Positions 46,732-54,990 of a stretch of DNA of 64,000 nucleotides are shown piece after piece. Made by a program: the position numbers and the translations under genes. Under the pieces are notes generated by a model, which saw only the letters and a program-made list of their open reading frames with translations, was not told the origin of the DNA and ran no database searches. The DNA is from Microbulbifer yueqingensis. Lineage in GTDB: Bacteria; Pseudomonadota; Gammaproteobacteria; Pseudomonadales; Cellvibrionaceae. The stretch covers positions 386,963 through 450,962 of the forward strand of contig NZ_FNFH01000001.1 in NCBI RefSeq assembly GCF_900100355.1, in the 5' to 3' direction. Position 1 is the first letter of the stretch; each line of letters starts with the position of its first letter.

Positions 46732-47535
46732 ATGAAAGACCTCGATGACCATAAGAAAATCGCCGTATTGATCGATGCGGACAACGCCCAGTACTCCAAG
46801 GTCAAGGCGATACTGGACGAGATTTCAGCGCACGGCCATATCGTCATCAAGCGGGCCTATGGCGACTGGTCCAGCGACAACCTGAAGAACTGGAAGAAAT
46901 CCCTGAACGAACTGGCCATCCAGCCGGTGCAGCAGTTCGCCTACACCACCGGCAAGAACTCCACCGATGCCTCGATGATCATCGATGCCATGGACCTGCT
47001 CTACTCCAAGCGCTTTGATGCCTTCGCCCTGGTGTCCAGCGACAGCGACTTCACCAAACTGGCCGCCCGCCTGCGTGAGGACGAGAAGTTTGTGTTCGGC
47101 TTCGGCGAGCGCAAGACGCCCACTCCTTTCCGCAAGTCCTGCGATGACTTCATCTTCACCGAAAACCTGGGCGGTGATGACGAGTCCGCACAGGTCAAGG
47201 CAGCTGGCAAACCAAAAGAGGCCGCATCCAAGAAAAGCCTGAATGACCCCGCCGAGCTGATCCCGCTACTCACCAAGGCCTGGGAACAGTTCCAGGACGA
47301 CAGCGGCTGGGCCAATGCGTCTGCGGCCGGCAGCTTCCTGAAGCGATCGATGCCGGATTTCGATCCCCGCTCCTACGGAGCGGCCAAGTTCTCGCATCTA
47401 TTAGAGAGCCTGAAAGGTAAACTAGAAATCAAAAGGAAGAAGGGGAATGGCAATCAGATCGCCTATCGGGTGAAGCGTACCAAATCCCAGGCCAGGCGCC
47501 AGGCAACCACATCCAGAATAGAAGAACCTGCATGA
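46732..47535 (+). CDS. NYN-domain (LabA/PIN-like) protein with OST-HTH/LOTUS domain
   Basis: A 267-residue protein. The N-terminal NYN nuclease fold (1-150) keeps the acidic residues: D15 and D17 in LIDADNAQ, the aspartates of NSTDASMIIDAMDLL, and VSSDSDFTKLA. The C-terminal half (about 178-255) matches the OST-HTH/LOTUS RNA-binding module (LIPLLTKAWEQFQDDSGWANASAAGSFLKR as landmark). A basic tail follows. This combination suggests an RNA-processing or RNA-silencing protein. It is markedly more GC-rich than its neighbours. Confidence 0.87.
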   Translation: MKDLDDHKKIAVLIDADNAQYSKVKAILDEISAHGHIVIKRAYGDWSSDNLKNWKKSLNELAIQPVQQFAYTTGKNSTDASMIIDAMDLLYSKRFDAFALVSSDSDFTKLAARLREDEKFVFGFGERKTPTPFRKSCDDFIFTENLGGDDESAQVKAAGKPKEAASKKSLNDPAELIPLLTKAWEQFQDDSGWANASAAGSFLKRSMPDFDPRSYGAAKFSHLLESLKGKLEIKRKKGNGNQIAYRVKRTKSQARRQATTSRIEEPA

Positions 47536-47656
47536 CAGGAGCAAATGGGCTCGGAGCGGTCTTATGGCACTTAAAGTCGCAAAATTCGGACGCGCCATAA
47601 CCTAACCTTCTACTTTTTCAGCTAACCCTGTCTTTCCAAAATAACAGAGCATAAAA

Positions 47657-48277
47657 ATGCAAAAACCCAGCCTCTTCCTCGCTTTCCTTGCCTCTATCGG
47701 CGCCCCATATACGCAGGCAGATGAGTGGGTTTGCTATAGCCCAAACAACACTGGCAGTTCGGTAATAGCAACTGAAATAGAATCTGGGGAACCTCGTGAA
47801 TTTTCGCTTACCGCCAGCAGCTTCTTATGCCTCGAGAAGCCGCTTGATGCCGGAAAAATAAACCTTGTGGATTTTGCAGCTGGTGTGCCATTCAAGTATA
47901 TCCGCAACCGGGGTGAATACTCATTCTCAATAGATCCAGCTGAATTCGTGAGAGTCCAGGAATCTGGAATTGAGTTACTGGAATCATTTCAATCAGTATC
48001 CTTCTACCACGAGGATGGAAGGATCCAGCAAATATTCAAGCGGCAGGAGACATTTCAGGACAGCTTCGCTGGCAATCTTAAAGCAGGAGTCAATGGCGAA
48101 ATGAACTTGCTTTATTTCTTCAATCTAGAAAAGCCAGCATTCAATTACACCATACTGCTACTGGACCCAAAGAGAAAGTGCGCCTGGTCTGAATGGCCCG
48201 GCATTCATACTCTCGACTGGGATGGATGGGGTGTCTGCTCAACCCATCCAGCCGCCGACAAGAAGGTAAATCAGTAG
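47657..48277 (+). CDS. Exported protein of unknown function
   Basis: A 206-residue protein with a signal peptide (about 1-21, cleaved after TQA) and four or five cysteines in the mature part that could form disulfides. The chain is mostly predicted beta-structure. No family recognised. It stands between the NYN gene and a lipoprotein gene in the same direction. Confidence 0.6.
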   Translation: MQKPSLFLAFLASIGAPYTQADEWVCYSPNNTGSSVIATEIESGEPREFSLTASSFLCLEKPLDAGKINLVDFAAGVPFKYIRNRGEYSFSIDPAEFVRVQESGIELLESFQSVSFYHEDGRIQQIFKRQETFQDSFAGNLKAGVNGEMNLLYFFNLEKPAFNYTILLLDPKRKCAWSEWPGIHTLDWDGWGVCSTHPAADKKVNQ

Positions 48278-48336
48278 AAGAGGCTTTGGCCGTAGAGACG
48301 GATACCCATGCATAAGGGGGAGAGACGTTAAACTTC

Positions 48337-48870
48337 ATGTATCGGACACTCAGCATCATTTTTATCACTACGCTACTTACCGGCTGCGGCGCCTTTCCTC
48401 GCTCAATAGACCTGGACTCGAGCGGTGCTAGCCGTGCTTACAAATGCCTGGCACCGATTGACTATGTCGTGCTTCGCAGACCATGGAACACTTGCCCAAC
48501 ATTTTCCTCAACGCCTAAATTAGCGCACCTCAATAAAAAATGGGCGGTCGTGCCCATCACTTCAGATGGTCACTACCAAACTGTGCAACGAGCCAAGAAC
48601 AATGCCCACAAGCTCGATGCAGGCATAAAGAATTGTCAGGTGCCCACCAGAGTCAACGAAATCGTTGATCTTTCTCCTGACGCAAGGATACGGGTAGAGA
48701 CGATGAGCGCGCTAAGCGACACAATCGGGCCACGATTGTACTTCAGCGGCACTGCAACCATCGCCGGCTCAGAGTACGAGGTCTATTTTGACGGGTATCC
48801 CCCCACGTCGGATAGCTCCCCTATTGGGTTCGATATCAAAGAGTATTTTAAGCCGTGCGAGGACAAATAA
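48337..48870 (+). CDS. Putative lipoprotein of unknown function
   Basis: A 177-residue protein with the lipobox LLTGC (Cys at 17). The mature part has scattered cysteines and a C-terminal segment YFSGTATIAGSEYEVYFDGYPP. No family recognised. It lies 59 bases after the preceding exported protein gene, so the two may be co-transcribed. Confidence 0.6.
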   Translation: MYRTLSIIFITTLLTGCGAFPRSIDLDSSGASRAYKCLAPIDYVVLRRPWNTCPTFSSTPKLAHLNKKWAVVPITSDGHYQTVQRAKNNAHKLDAGIKNCQVPTRVNEIVDLSPDARIRVETMSALSDTIGPRLYFSGTATIAGSEYEVYFDGYPPTSDSSPIGFDIKEYFKPCEDK

Positions 48871-48986
48871 CATCTGATCAATATCCAGGATATTGAATTC
48901 ACCATAATAGGCAACCTGCAAAGAGTTACTGAAAACTTATCGCGAATGAATCATAATTTTATAAAAGCGATTCACAGGTAATAAAA

Positions 48987-49568
48987 ATGGATAAATGCCC
49001 TGACTTCAAACGGTACAACCTCCAGGAGCTTCAAGAAGCCTACTTCGGGGTAAATAAAGACACCTACCCCGAGCGAGCCCGGGAGATCCTGCAAAGGATC
49101 GAGCAAAGAAAACAGTCTCACCCGGAAGAATTGCCTTCGCCAAAAGTCGGTCCCGCTCTTCGGGGCGAGCGTTTGCTCGCTGCCATAATTGACGGAACTG
49201 TCATTATTGTCGCTTTTATACCGGTAGCCATTCTCGTTGGCTCGAAATACTCAGAAAGCAATCCAGTAATGTATCCGCTGTTTGTGCTCGCATATACCTA
49301 CTTCGTCTTTTTGGTGATCAACAGCTCACTATTGCTTGAGCGGGGGCAAACGGTAGGGAAGAAAATACTTGGCATATCAATTCGGGATATAGAGGGCAAG
49401 ATCCCCGACTTCGACACGCTGATTTTCTACAGGCCTTTACTCAAGATGGCCTTTGCCATCGTCTCCCCTCTGGATTTTTTGAACAAGCTGTTCATTTTTC
49501 GCGCGGATAGACGCTGCATCCATGACCACCTTGTTAAAACCAGGGTGGAGTACTTACAGGAGGGCTGA
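48987..49568 (+). CDS. RDD-family membrane protein
   Basis: A 193-residue protein. After a 55-residue cytoplasmic N-terminus the RDD domain begins (LRGERLLAAIIDGTVIIVAF), with membrane segments near 63-85 and 93-115, the GQTVGKKILGISI motif, and a third segment ending with RRCIHDHLVKTRV. These are RDD landmarks. Function unknown; some members transport ions. Confidence 0.8.
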   Translation: MDKCPDFKRYNLQELQEAYFGVNKDTYPERAREILQRIEQRKQSHPEELPSPKVGPALRGERLLAAIIDGTVIIVAFIPVAILVGSKYSESNPVMYPLFVLAYTYFVFLVINSSLLLERGQTVGKKILGISIRDIEGKIPDFDTLIFYRPLLKMAFAIVSPLDFLNKLFIFRADRRCIHDHLVKTRVEYLQEG

Positions 49569-49592
49569 TAAGGGGTGCCAAATAAATGAAAT

Positions 49593-49672
49593 AAATGGGG
49601 CCAGATCAAACTTTTAGCGTTGAACCACCCAGGACAAAGACGCTCCAAAAGCTTCACCTGACCACATTTTAC
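49593..49672. repeat. Island hairpin element copy C
   Basis: Left arm AAATGGGGCCAGATCAAACT then TTTAGCG; right arm CGCTCCAAAAGCTTCACCTG then ACCACATTTT, an imperfect inverted copy over about 28 bases. It separates the RDD gene from the methyltransferase gene. Confidence 0.65.
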
Positions 49673-49722
49673 CGACTACCGACGACCCGGGCTCGTACCG
49701 ATAACTGGAGAAGTAACCCGCA

Positions 49723-50310
49723 ATGACCGACAACAGCTGGGATAGTTATGCCGAAGGATGGGACAGCAATAGCGATGTAATCACCTATTCGGAGCGCGCC
49801 TTTCGGTCCCTGGCCGAAACCCTGGATTGCAAAGGCGCCCGAATCCTGGATTTCGGCTGCGGTACGGGCCTGCTGACGGAACGCCTCGCTCCCCTGGCAA
49901 GCAGTATCGTCGCCCTCGATCCATCAGGGAAAATGCTTGCCGTACTGGACGCAAAGCAACTGGGCAATGTCACTACCATACAATCCAGCCTGACCCGGGA
50001 GCTGGTCGACCAAAACAGGCAGCTCCAGGAAGGGTTCGACCTGATCGTCGCCTCCTCCGCACTGGCGTTTGTCCCGGACTACACGGACACAGTACGACTG
50101 TTGGCTAAGCTGCTGAACAGGAATGGCCGGCTGGTGCAGTGGGATTGGCTGAAGGAAGACAGTGGCGAAGATACCGGATTTACCCGCGAAGACATCGCTG
50201 CCGCCTTCAGGGACGCCGGCCTGTCCGACATCCAGGTAACCGTACCCTTCTTCATGGGCACGGGTGAAAACCAGTTGGACGTTGTAATGGGCACAGGCAC
50301 CAAGCAATAA
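49723..50310 (+). CDS. Class I SAM-dependent methyltransferase
   Basis: A 195-residue Rossmann methyltransferase with motif I ILDFGCGTGLLTERL, the acidic motif II end VALDPSGKM, and the post-I segment LIVASSALAFVPD. The substrate cannot be told; the small size and lack of accessory domain fit the generic Methyltransf_11/25 group. It is more GC-rich than the flanking genes. Confidence 0.85.
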   Translation: MTDNSWDSYAEGWDSNSDVITYSERAFRSLAETLDCKGARILDFGCGTGLLTERLAPLASSIVALDPSGKMLAVLDAKQLGNVTTIQSSLTRELVDQNRQLQEGFDLIVASSALAFVPDYTDTVRLLAKLLNRNGRLVQWDWLKEDSGEDTGFTREDIAAAFRDAGLSDIQVTVPFFMGTGENQLDVVMGTGTKQ

Positions 50311-50430
50311 GAATACTCCTGGCCGCGCCGGCGGAGCTTGAGCATGCCTCTGTCATTAGGTCTGGGCGGTACCGAATTAGACCCAGGATTCATGGCGTGG
50401 ACTCGCTGCGTGGCGGTGGTGACAGATAGA

Positions 50431-50540
50431 GCCAAAAAAAGGACATCCATTGATTGCCCCCTTTTTACCGCTCACAGCTGAACTGCTGAACTTAATGAGC
50501 CGTCTGCAATATCTGCAGGACAAATTTTGTGCGCATTGGC
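50431..50540. repeat. 110-bp direct repeat, copy 1
   Basis: The segment beginning GCCAAAAAAAGGACATCCAT and ending TTTGTGCGCATTGGC is repeated at 51187 with about 90 percent identity by eye. It contains the small palindrome CTGCAATATCTGCAG. It lies just upstream of the YcxB-like gene. Confidence 0.75.
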
Positions 50541-50587
50541 CCCAAAACACCTTTCTACAATCCCTGGGGCAAGGTATAACTTCAGAC

Positions 50588-51103
50588 ATGACAGGCAACC
50601 CAAGACAACCCGTGGCTCCCGTGCAACCGTTTAATACCCAATTTACGCTATCCCGCGAATACCTTGCCGAGTGTTTCGACCAGTCTTTACCCCACGGTAA
50701 AGGTGCCAAGCCCAACTACCTGTTCCCGCTATTACTGTTTACCGCCGGTGCAGGCTTACTAACGTTCACTGAGCAGCCCAAAGTCGCCGGTTACATGTTG
50801 ATCGCTTTAGCGATTCTGGAGCTACTGCATATTCGATTCCGGCGCGCCTGGTGGTTGACACGGCAGATGTGGGGCAAGGGTGCCGGCGGCGAAGTGAAAT
50901 TAACTGTAAATGATGACGGTATCCAGACCCAGACAGCCCATACGCAAACAGCGCTATTGTGGTCTGATATAGAGCGCGTCATTGAAACCGATTTGGGACT
51001 GATTCTGGTGGCCAAGTCCGGCGGCCGGCAGTACTTGTCCAAATCGCTGTTTCCTGCTGATTTGGTGCCCGAGATCATTGCCAGGGCCAATGCAGAAGCT
51101 TGA
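50588..51103 (+). CDS. YcxB-like membrane protein
   Basis: A 171-residue protein starting at the ATG at 50588 (MTGNPRQPV); the longer frame to 50450 runs through the repeat and is not credible. It has the YcxB pattern: an N-terminal strand (FTLSREYLAECFDQSL), two membrane segments (about 46-80), and a C-terminal PH-like domain (VNDDGIQTQT, LLWSDIERVIETDLGLILV). Function unknown. It sits between the two copies of the 110-bp repeat. Confidence 0.72.
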   Translation: MTGNPRQPVAPVQPFNTQFTLSREYLAECFDQSLPHGKGAKPNYLFPLLLFTAGAGLLTFTEQPKVAGYMLIALAILELLHIRFRRAWWLTRQMWGKGAGGEVKLTVNDDGIQTQTAHTQTALLWSDIERVIETDLGLILVAKSGGRQYLSKSLFPADLVPEIIARANAEA

Positions 51104-51186
51104 ACCTACTCCAGCCACCACCAGGAGAATTCGTGCACAGCTCCGCCAAAACTCCATACACCCATGGATTGAAAATGGGCGAAATA

Positions 51187-51296
51187 GCCAAAAAAAGGAC
51201 ATCCATTCATTACCCCCCTTCTTACCGCTCACAGCTGACCCGCTGAACTTGATGAGCCGCCTGCAATATCTGCAGGGCAAATTTTGTGCGCATTGG
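51187..51296. repeat. 110-bp direct repeat, copy 2
   Basis: The second copy of the repeat at 50431, same orientation, downstream of the YcxB-like gene and upstream of the gene at 51393. The differences between the copies are scattered single bases and one short indel, so the duplication is not very recent. Confidence 0.75.
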
Positions 51297-51392
51297 CTTG
51301 TTAATAGCCACCCCTTCAAACAAGATGGCGACCGCATCACACAATCGGTACAATCCCGCGCACATTTTTAGCTTATAGAGTTCGGGGGAAGT

Positions 51393-51890
51393 GTGGTTGC
51401 GTTAATGATGATTCGCGGGGGATTGCCGGTAGTCGGTGGGGCGATGGGCATGCTGGTGATTTCTTTTCTCGGGGGGCTGTTCCTGGCCGACTACACGGCG
51501 ATCGTCATTTCATACTGGAACATGCTCATGCAGTGGATCCACATGTGGGTAGAGAATCTCGTCTATTGGGTAGCCGGCCCGGAAGCACTGACGGCCAGCT
51601 GGCAGACTTACGATGAAAACGGCGATATCGCCAAGACTTATTACTCGTTTGATGAATGGTACGAGCAGGAAGATGGTGGCGATACGGTACACATCACACC
51701 CACCGCGTTCGGGCTGGGCCTCAGGAACTTCTTTGACATCCTGATTCTGGGCACCGACAAGACTGCCTCGGTGATTACCTTCATGGTGCTGTATTACATT
51801 GCGGAATTCACCATTTTCTTTAAAGTGCTCGCTCGCATTGCGCGCAGCGACGAGAAACTTCCGGAAATCAAGCAACGCTTCGAGGTTTAA
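51393..51890 (+). CDS. Membrane protein of unknown function
   Basis: A 165-residue protein with hydrophobic segments near 7-30, 33-60 and 125-148 and an acidic central part (SFDEWYEQEDGGD). The GTG start at 51393 follows GGGGGAAG. The codon use is closer to core genes than to the cassettes. No family recognised. Confidence 0.6.
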   Translation: MVALMMIRGGLPVVGGAMGMLVISFLGGLFLADYTAIVISYWNMLMQWIHMWVENLVYWVAGPEALTASWQTYDENGDIAKTYYSFDEWYEQEDGGDTVHITPTAFGLGLRNFFDILILGTDKTASVITFMVLYYIAEFTIFFKVLARIARSDEKLPEIKQRFEV

Positions 51891-51907
51891 CCCCACCGCT
51901 TGTGTCC

Positions 51908-51948
51908 ATTCTATTTTCTGGCCGGGCTATTCCGGCCGGAAAATGGAC
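51908..51948. other. Hairpin downstream of the membrane protein gene
   Basis: TTTTCTGGCCGG and CCGGCCGGAAAA pair almost perfectly around a short loop. It may act as a transcript end, though no T run follows. Confidence 0.4.
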
Positions 51949-52102
51949 CCTCCCATCGCCTGGCGCCCTCCCCGGCATCCCAGTCAGCGCTGTGCCTTTC
52001 CAGCAGCTCACGCCAGTGGGCGGGCGCGCAGGCCCCCAGTGGCATCCGGTTCCACTTCTCTTGGCTCTATTCAGAAATCTCAATCCAACGCGAGCCTTTT
52101 TA

Positions 52103-52520
52103 CGCCGTGGATCTTTGGCTAACTGATACTCGATAACCGGGCGGTTGCCGGTGCCCCTTTCCTGGCAAATACTTCCTGGATGAAAGAAGATCCCAAGCAA
52201 GGCCAGTCTGGCGACCCGGGCCCGGACAACCAGCGCGTCGAGGCCCTGGAGACCGCCGGCGGTTCCGATGCCGAAGCGCCAAAGGATGTCCAGCAGCAGG
52301 TAGAGTCACACGAGGCGCAGCAGTCGAAGAAATTCGGCACCTTCGCCGGGGTGTTCACGCCGACCCTGCTCACCATCCTCGGTGTCATCATGTTCCTGCG
52401 CGAGGGCTGGGTCATCGGCAATGCCGGCCTGGGCAGCGGGATCCTCATTATCCTGCTGTTATTTGGCATTACCGCCGCCACGGCGCTGTCCATGGCCACG
52501 TTCCTGACCAATATCCGCGC
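52103..52520. repeat. Duplicated block, copy 1 (5' part of the SLC12-type transporter gene)
   Basis: From GCCGTGGATCTTT to AATATCCGCG this segment matches 54572-54990, including upstream non-coding sequence and the first 113 codons. Identity is high but not complete. The two copies flank the GNAT and deacetylase-like genes. Confidence 0.85.
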
Positions 52521-52527
52521 CGCTTAG
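52180..52527 (+). pseudogene. Truncated N-terminal copy of the SLC12-type cation-chloride cotransporter
   Basis: A 115-codon frame that matches the start of the full transporter at 54649 (shared segments KKFGTFAGVFTPTLLTILG and GVIMFLREGWVIGNAGLG). It ends after FLTNIRAA, where the full gene continues RVGPGGAFSMIS; the break is at AATATCCGCG. Only two membrane segments remain, so it is almost certainly non-functional. The truncation point marks one edge of an insertion or an unequal exchange. Confidence 0.85.
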
Positions 52528-52569
52528 TTTGGCGTTACGTCGCCCCAACCGGGGTGTATGAGGGCATTT

Positions 52570-53106
52570 ATGACAGATAAAAAAGCGCAACCGCCAGGTT
52601 TTTCGATTCGAGAAGCGACAGATGCCGACCTTCCAGTGCTCGTGGATTTTCTTGCCAAGCTCGCCCTTCATGTCGTTGGTTGCGCGCCGAAGACGCTCAA
52701 GGAGGATGAGCAGCAACGCCTGCGGGAGGTGTTGCAGTCGGCACTGGGCGACGAGAACAAACAGCTGCTAGTCGCAGAGACCCCGGAGTTTGGCCTTGTC
52801 GGCATGGGGTATGTCTACGTTTGGCGCAGTCAAGGCATCTGGGAACAAACCGAGCCCGTTGAATATCGATCGGGGGTTATCGATGATGTATGGGTGGAGC
52901 CAGAGTTTCGCAGTCGGGGTGTTTTCAGGGCATTGCTCAAGCAGTTGGTAGCATTTGCGGAAAGTCACCATGCGTACGAGCTAATCCTCGAATACACGGC
53001 AACCAACAAGCAAGCCAGGGCGGTTTGGACCAAGATGGGTTTTGTAACCACTGGAGTTCGTGCCTCGGCGCCTACTTCAACGGTAAAGGCCGCCCTGGCC
53101 GAGTAG
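52570..53106 (+). CDS. GNAT-family N-acetyltransferase
   Basis: A 178-residue acetyltransferase starting at MTDKKAQPPG (an ATG at 52558 is also possible). The fold is readable: N-terminal FSIREATDADLPVLVDF, the strand VIDDVWVEPEFRSRGVFRALL containing the acetyl-CoA pyrophosphate loop (RSRGVF), and the C-terminal TNKQARAVWTKMGFV. The substrate is unknown. The deacetylase-fold gene follows by 62 bases, suggesting a linked acetylation/deacetylation pair. Confidence 0.88.
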   Translation: MTDKKAQPPGFSIREATDADLPVLVDFLAKLALHVVGCAPKTLKEDEQQRLREVLQSALGDENKQLLVAETPEFGLVGMGYVYVWRSQGIWEQTEPVEYRSGVIDDVWVEPEFRSRGVFRALLKQLVAFAESHHAYELILEYTATNKQARAVWTKMGFVTTGVRASAPTSTVKAALAE

Positions 53107-53168
53107 CATCTGGTGCTATTAGCTCTCAGAGCGATGGCATTTCGGTTTTTCGAAAGACGGAGAGTTCC

Positions 53169-54287
53169 ATGATTGGTGATCGAAGCGTTCATGTGTTTTA
53201 CGATGACATCATGCTGGAGCATAACCCCGAGGTGGAGCTACCGTTCCTGGCCAGCCGCGTAGAAAAACGTGTCAGAACTGTTCTCGCCGGGCTGAACTTC
53301 AAATGGAGTTATCCTGAGCATCCTGGACGGCTTTCGGAGATCAAAGCGTATCTGGAAAAAAACCCCATCCCCGGGGTCCAGATTCGCACCGGCGCCAAAC
53401 CGGCAAGCTACGAGCAGCTTGCCCGGGTTCATACAACCTCCTATCTAGACCACCTTACCTCGCTGGCGGGCAAGAGCGCCTGGCTCGACAAAGACACAAC
53501 GGCCGTTTCTCCGGCCAGCATCGATGCCGCGACCGCGGCTGCCGGTAACGCAATTGCTGCCGTAGAAAGCGTTGTCAATGGTGACTCACAAAGCGCGTTT
53601 GCGCTCATCCGACCGCCGGGCCACCATGCGGAGCCCGTTCGCGCGCGCGGATTCTGCCTGCTCAATAATGTCGCCGTAGCCGCCGCCCACGCTCAGGCCA
53701 AGTTGGGATGTGAGCGTGTCCTGATCGTCGACTGGGATGCCCACCACGGTAACGGTACCCAGGATATCTTCTGGGCAGACCCGGATGTGTTGTTTTTCGA
53801 TACGCATTGCGCCGCGCCGTTCTACCCGGGCACCGGACACCTTGAGCACGTGGGCGATGGTCTTGGTGAGGGCTATACCATTAATATGCCGCTGCCAGAG
53901 TCCGCTGGCGACATCGCCTTTGAAAAGGCGTTTCGTGAAATTCTTGTTCCAGCGGCTGACTACTTCAAACCCGATTTGGTACTAGTTTCGGCCGGATTCG
54001 ATCCCCATCGCAACGATATGGCGCTGAACTTGACCTTCGACGGCTTTAAAGTAATCACCCGCATCGTGCAGGAAATTGCCGATAAACATTGCCAGGGGCG
54101 ACTAGCGTGTGTTCTGGAGGGCGGCTATAACCTTACCTCGCTTTCCCATGGGACACATGCCGTGCTGGAAGTACTCGCAGGCGGCGATGTTCCCGGGCTG
54201 TTTGAAGCCGGCGTCAAGGAAGTTCAAGCAGCCACAGAATTCCACCGCTCTGCATTTGCCGAAGAGGATGAGGCACGTTCGTATTAG
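53169..54287 (+). CDS. Histone deacetylase-fold amidohydrolase (class II HDAC-like)
   Basis: A 372-residue zinc amidohydrolase. The active-site features are intact: RPPGHHAEP with the paired histidines, DWDAHHGNGTQ with zinc-binding Asp and His, SAGFDPHRND with the second zinc Asp, and EGGYNLTSL. Bacterial members deacetylate polyamines, acetylated lysines or small molecules. The ATG at 53169 has GGAGAG upstream; an overlapping longer frame from 52890 lies inside the GNAT gene and is spurious. Confidence 0.92.
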   Translation: MIGDRSVHVFYDDIMLEHNPEVELPFLASRVEKRVRTVLAGLNFKWSYPEHPGRLSEIKAYLEKNPIPGVQIRTGAKPASYEQLARVHTTSYLDHLTSLAGKSAWLDKDTTAVSPASIDAATAAAGNAIAAVESVVNGDSQSAFALIRPPGHHAEPVRARGFCLLNNVAVAAAHAQAKLGCERVLIVDWDAHHGNGTQDIFWADPDVLFFDTHCAAPFYPGTGHLEHVGDGLGEGYTINMPLPESAGDIAFEKAFREILVPAADYFKPDLVLVSAGFDPHRNDMALNLTFDGFKVITRIVQEIADKHCQGRLACVLEGGYNLTSLSHGTHAVLEVLAGGDVPGLFEAGVKEVQAATEFHRSAFAEEDEARSY

Positions 54288-54648
54288 CGCTCCCGGCACC
54301 TAAGGTAGCGCTGGCCAATTCGAGTCCCGGAGCCGGGCTAACGAAGTAGTCAAGAAATTAATTTGGGTCGCCCATTAGCCGGCCCCCGTCAATTGGACAA
54401 GGGCGGAATCCGGCATCCTCTGGACCATATACAAGCCAGTACCAGTTGTAGGTTGACTCTACACGGTCTCCTGAACAACCTCCTTGATCGGCTTTCTTCA
54501 GCCGTAAGACATTCGCGCAATTAGGCTTCCCTGACTCCTTTAAAGATATTGATCGAATGGGAAACTTTCTGTGCCGTGGATCTTTGCAAGACCCTTACTC
54601 CATGGTCTGGCGGTTGCTGGTGTGCTTTTCCTGGCAAATACTTCCCGG
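54288..54648. other. Intergenic region upstream of the transporter gene
   Basis: No gene is seen. Bases from 54572 onward match the region before the truncated copy (52103), so they belong to the duplicated block; the 54288-54571 part has no counterpart there and holds nothing I recognise. Confidence 0.5.
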
Positions 54649-54990
54649 ATGAAAAAAGATACTGACCACGAGGAAACCGGCGACCCGGGACCGGGAGATC
54701 AGCGTGTTGAAACACTGGAGGTCCCCGGCGGTTCCCATACCGATGCCGAAGCGCCAAAGGATGTCCAGCAGCAGGTTGAGTCACACGAGGCGGAACAGTC
54801 GAAGAAATTCGGCACCTTCGCCGGGGTGTTCACGCCGACCCTGCTCACCATCCTCGGCGTCATCATGTTCCTGCGCGAGGGCTGGGTCATCGGCAATGCC
54901 GGCCTGGGCGGCGGGATCCTTATTATCCTGCTGTCATTTGGCATTACCGCCGCCACGGCGCTCTCCATGGCCACGTTCGTGACCAATATC
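54572..54990. repeat. Duplicated block, copy 2 (5' part of the intact transporter gene)
   Basis: The counterpart of 52103-52520; here the reading frame continues into the full transporter. Confidence 0.85.

Noticed and set aside
50431-51296. CRISPR-like repeats
   Set aside because: Only two copies, 110 bases long, about 750 bases apart with a gene between; not a CRISPR array. No other array was seen in the window.
52515-52540. GGCGTTACGT after the truncated transporter copy, as an attC end
   Set aside because: The sequence before it is transporter gene, not an attC arm, and no matching ACGTAAC lies after the GNAT gene.
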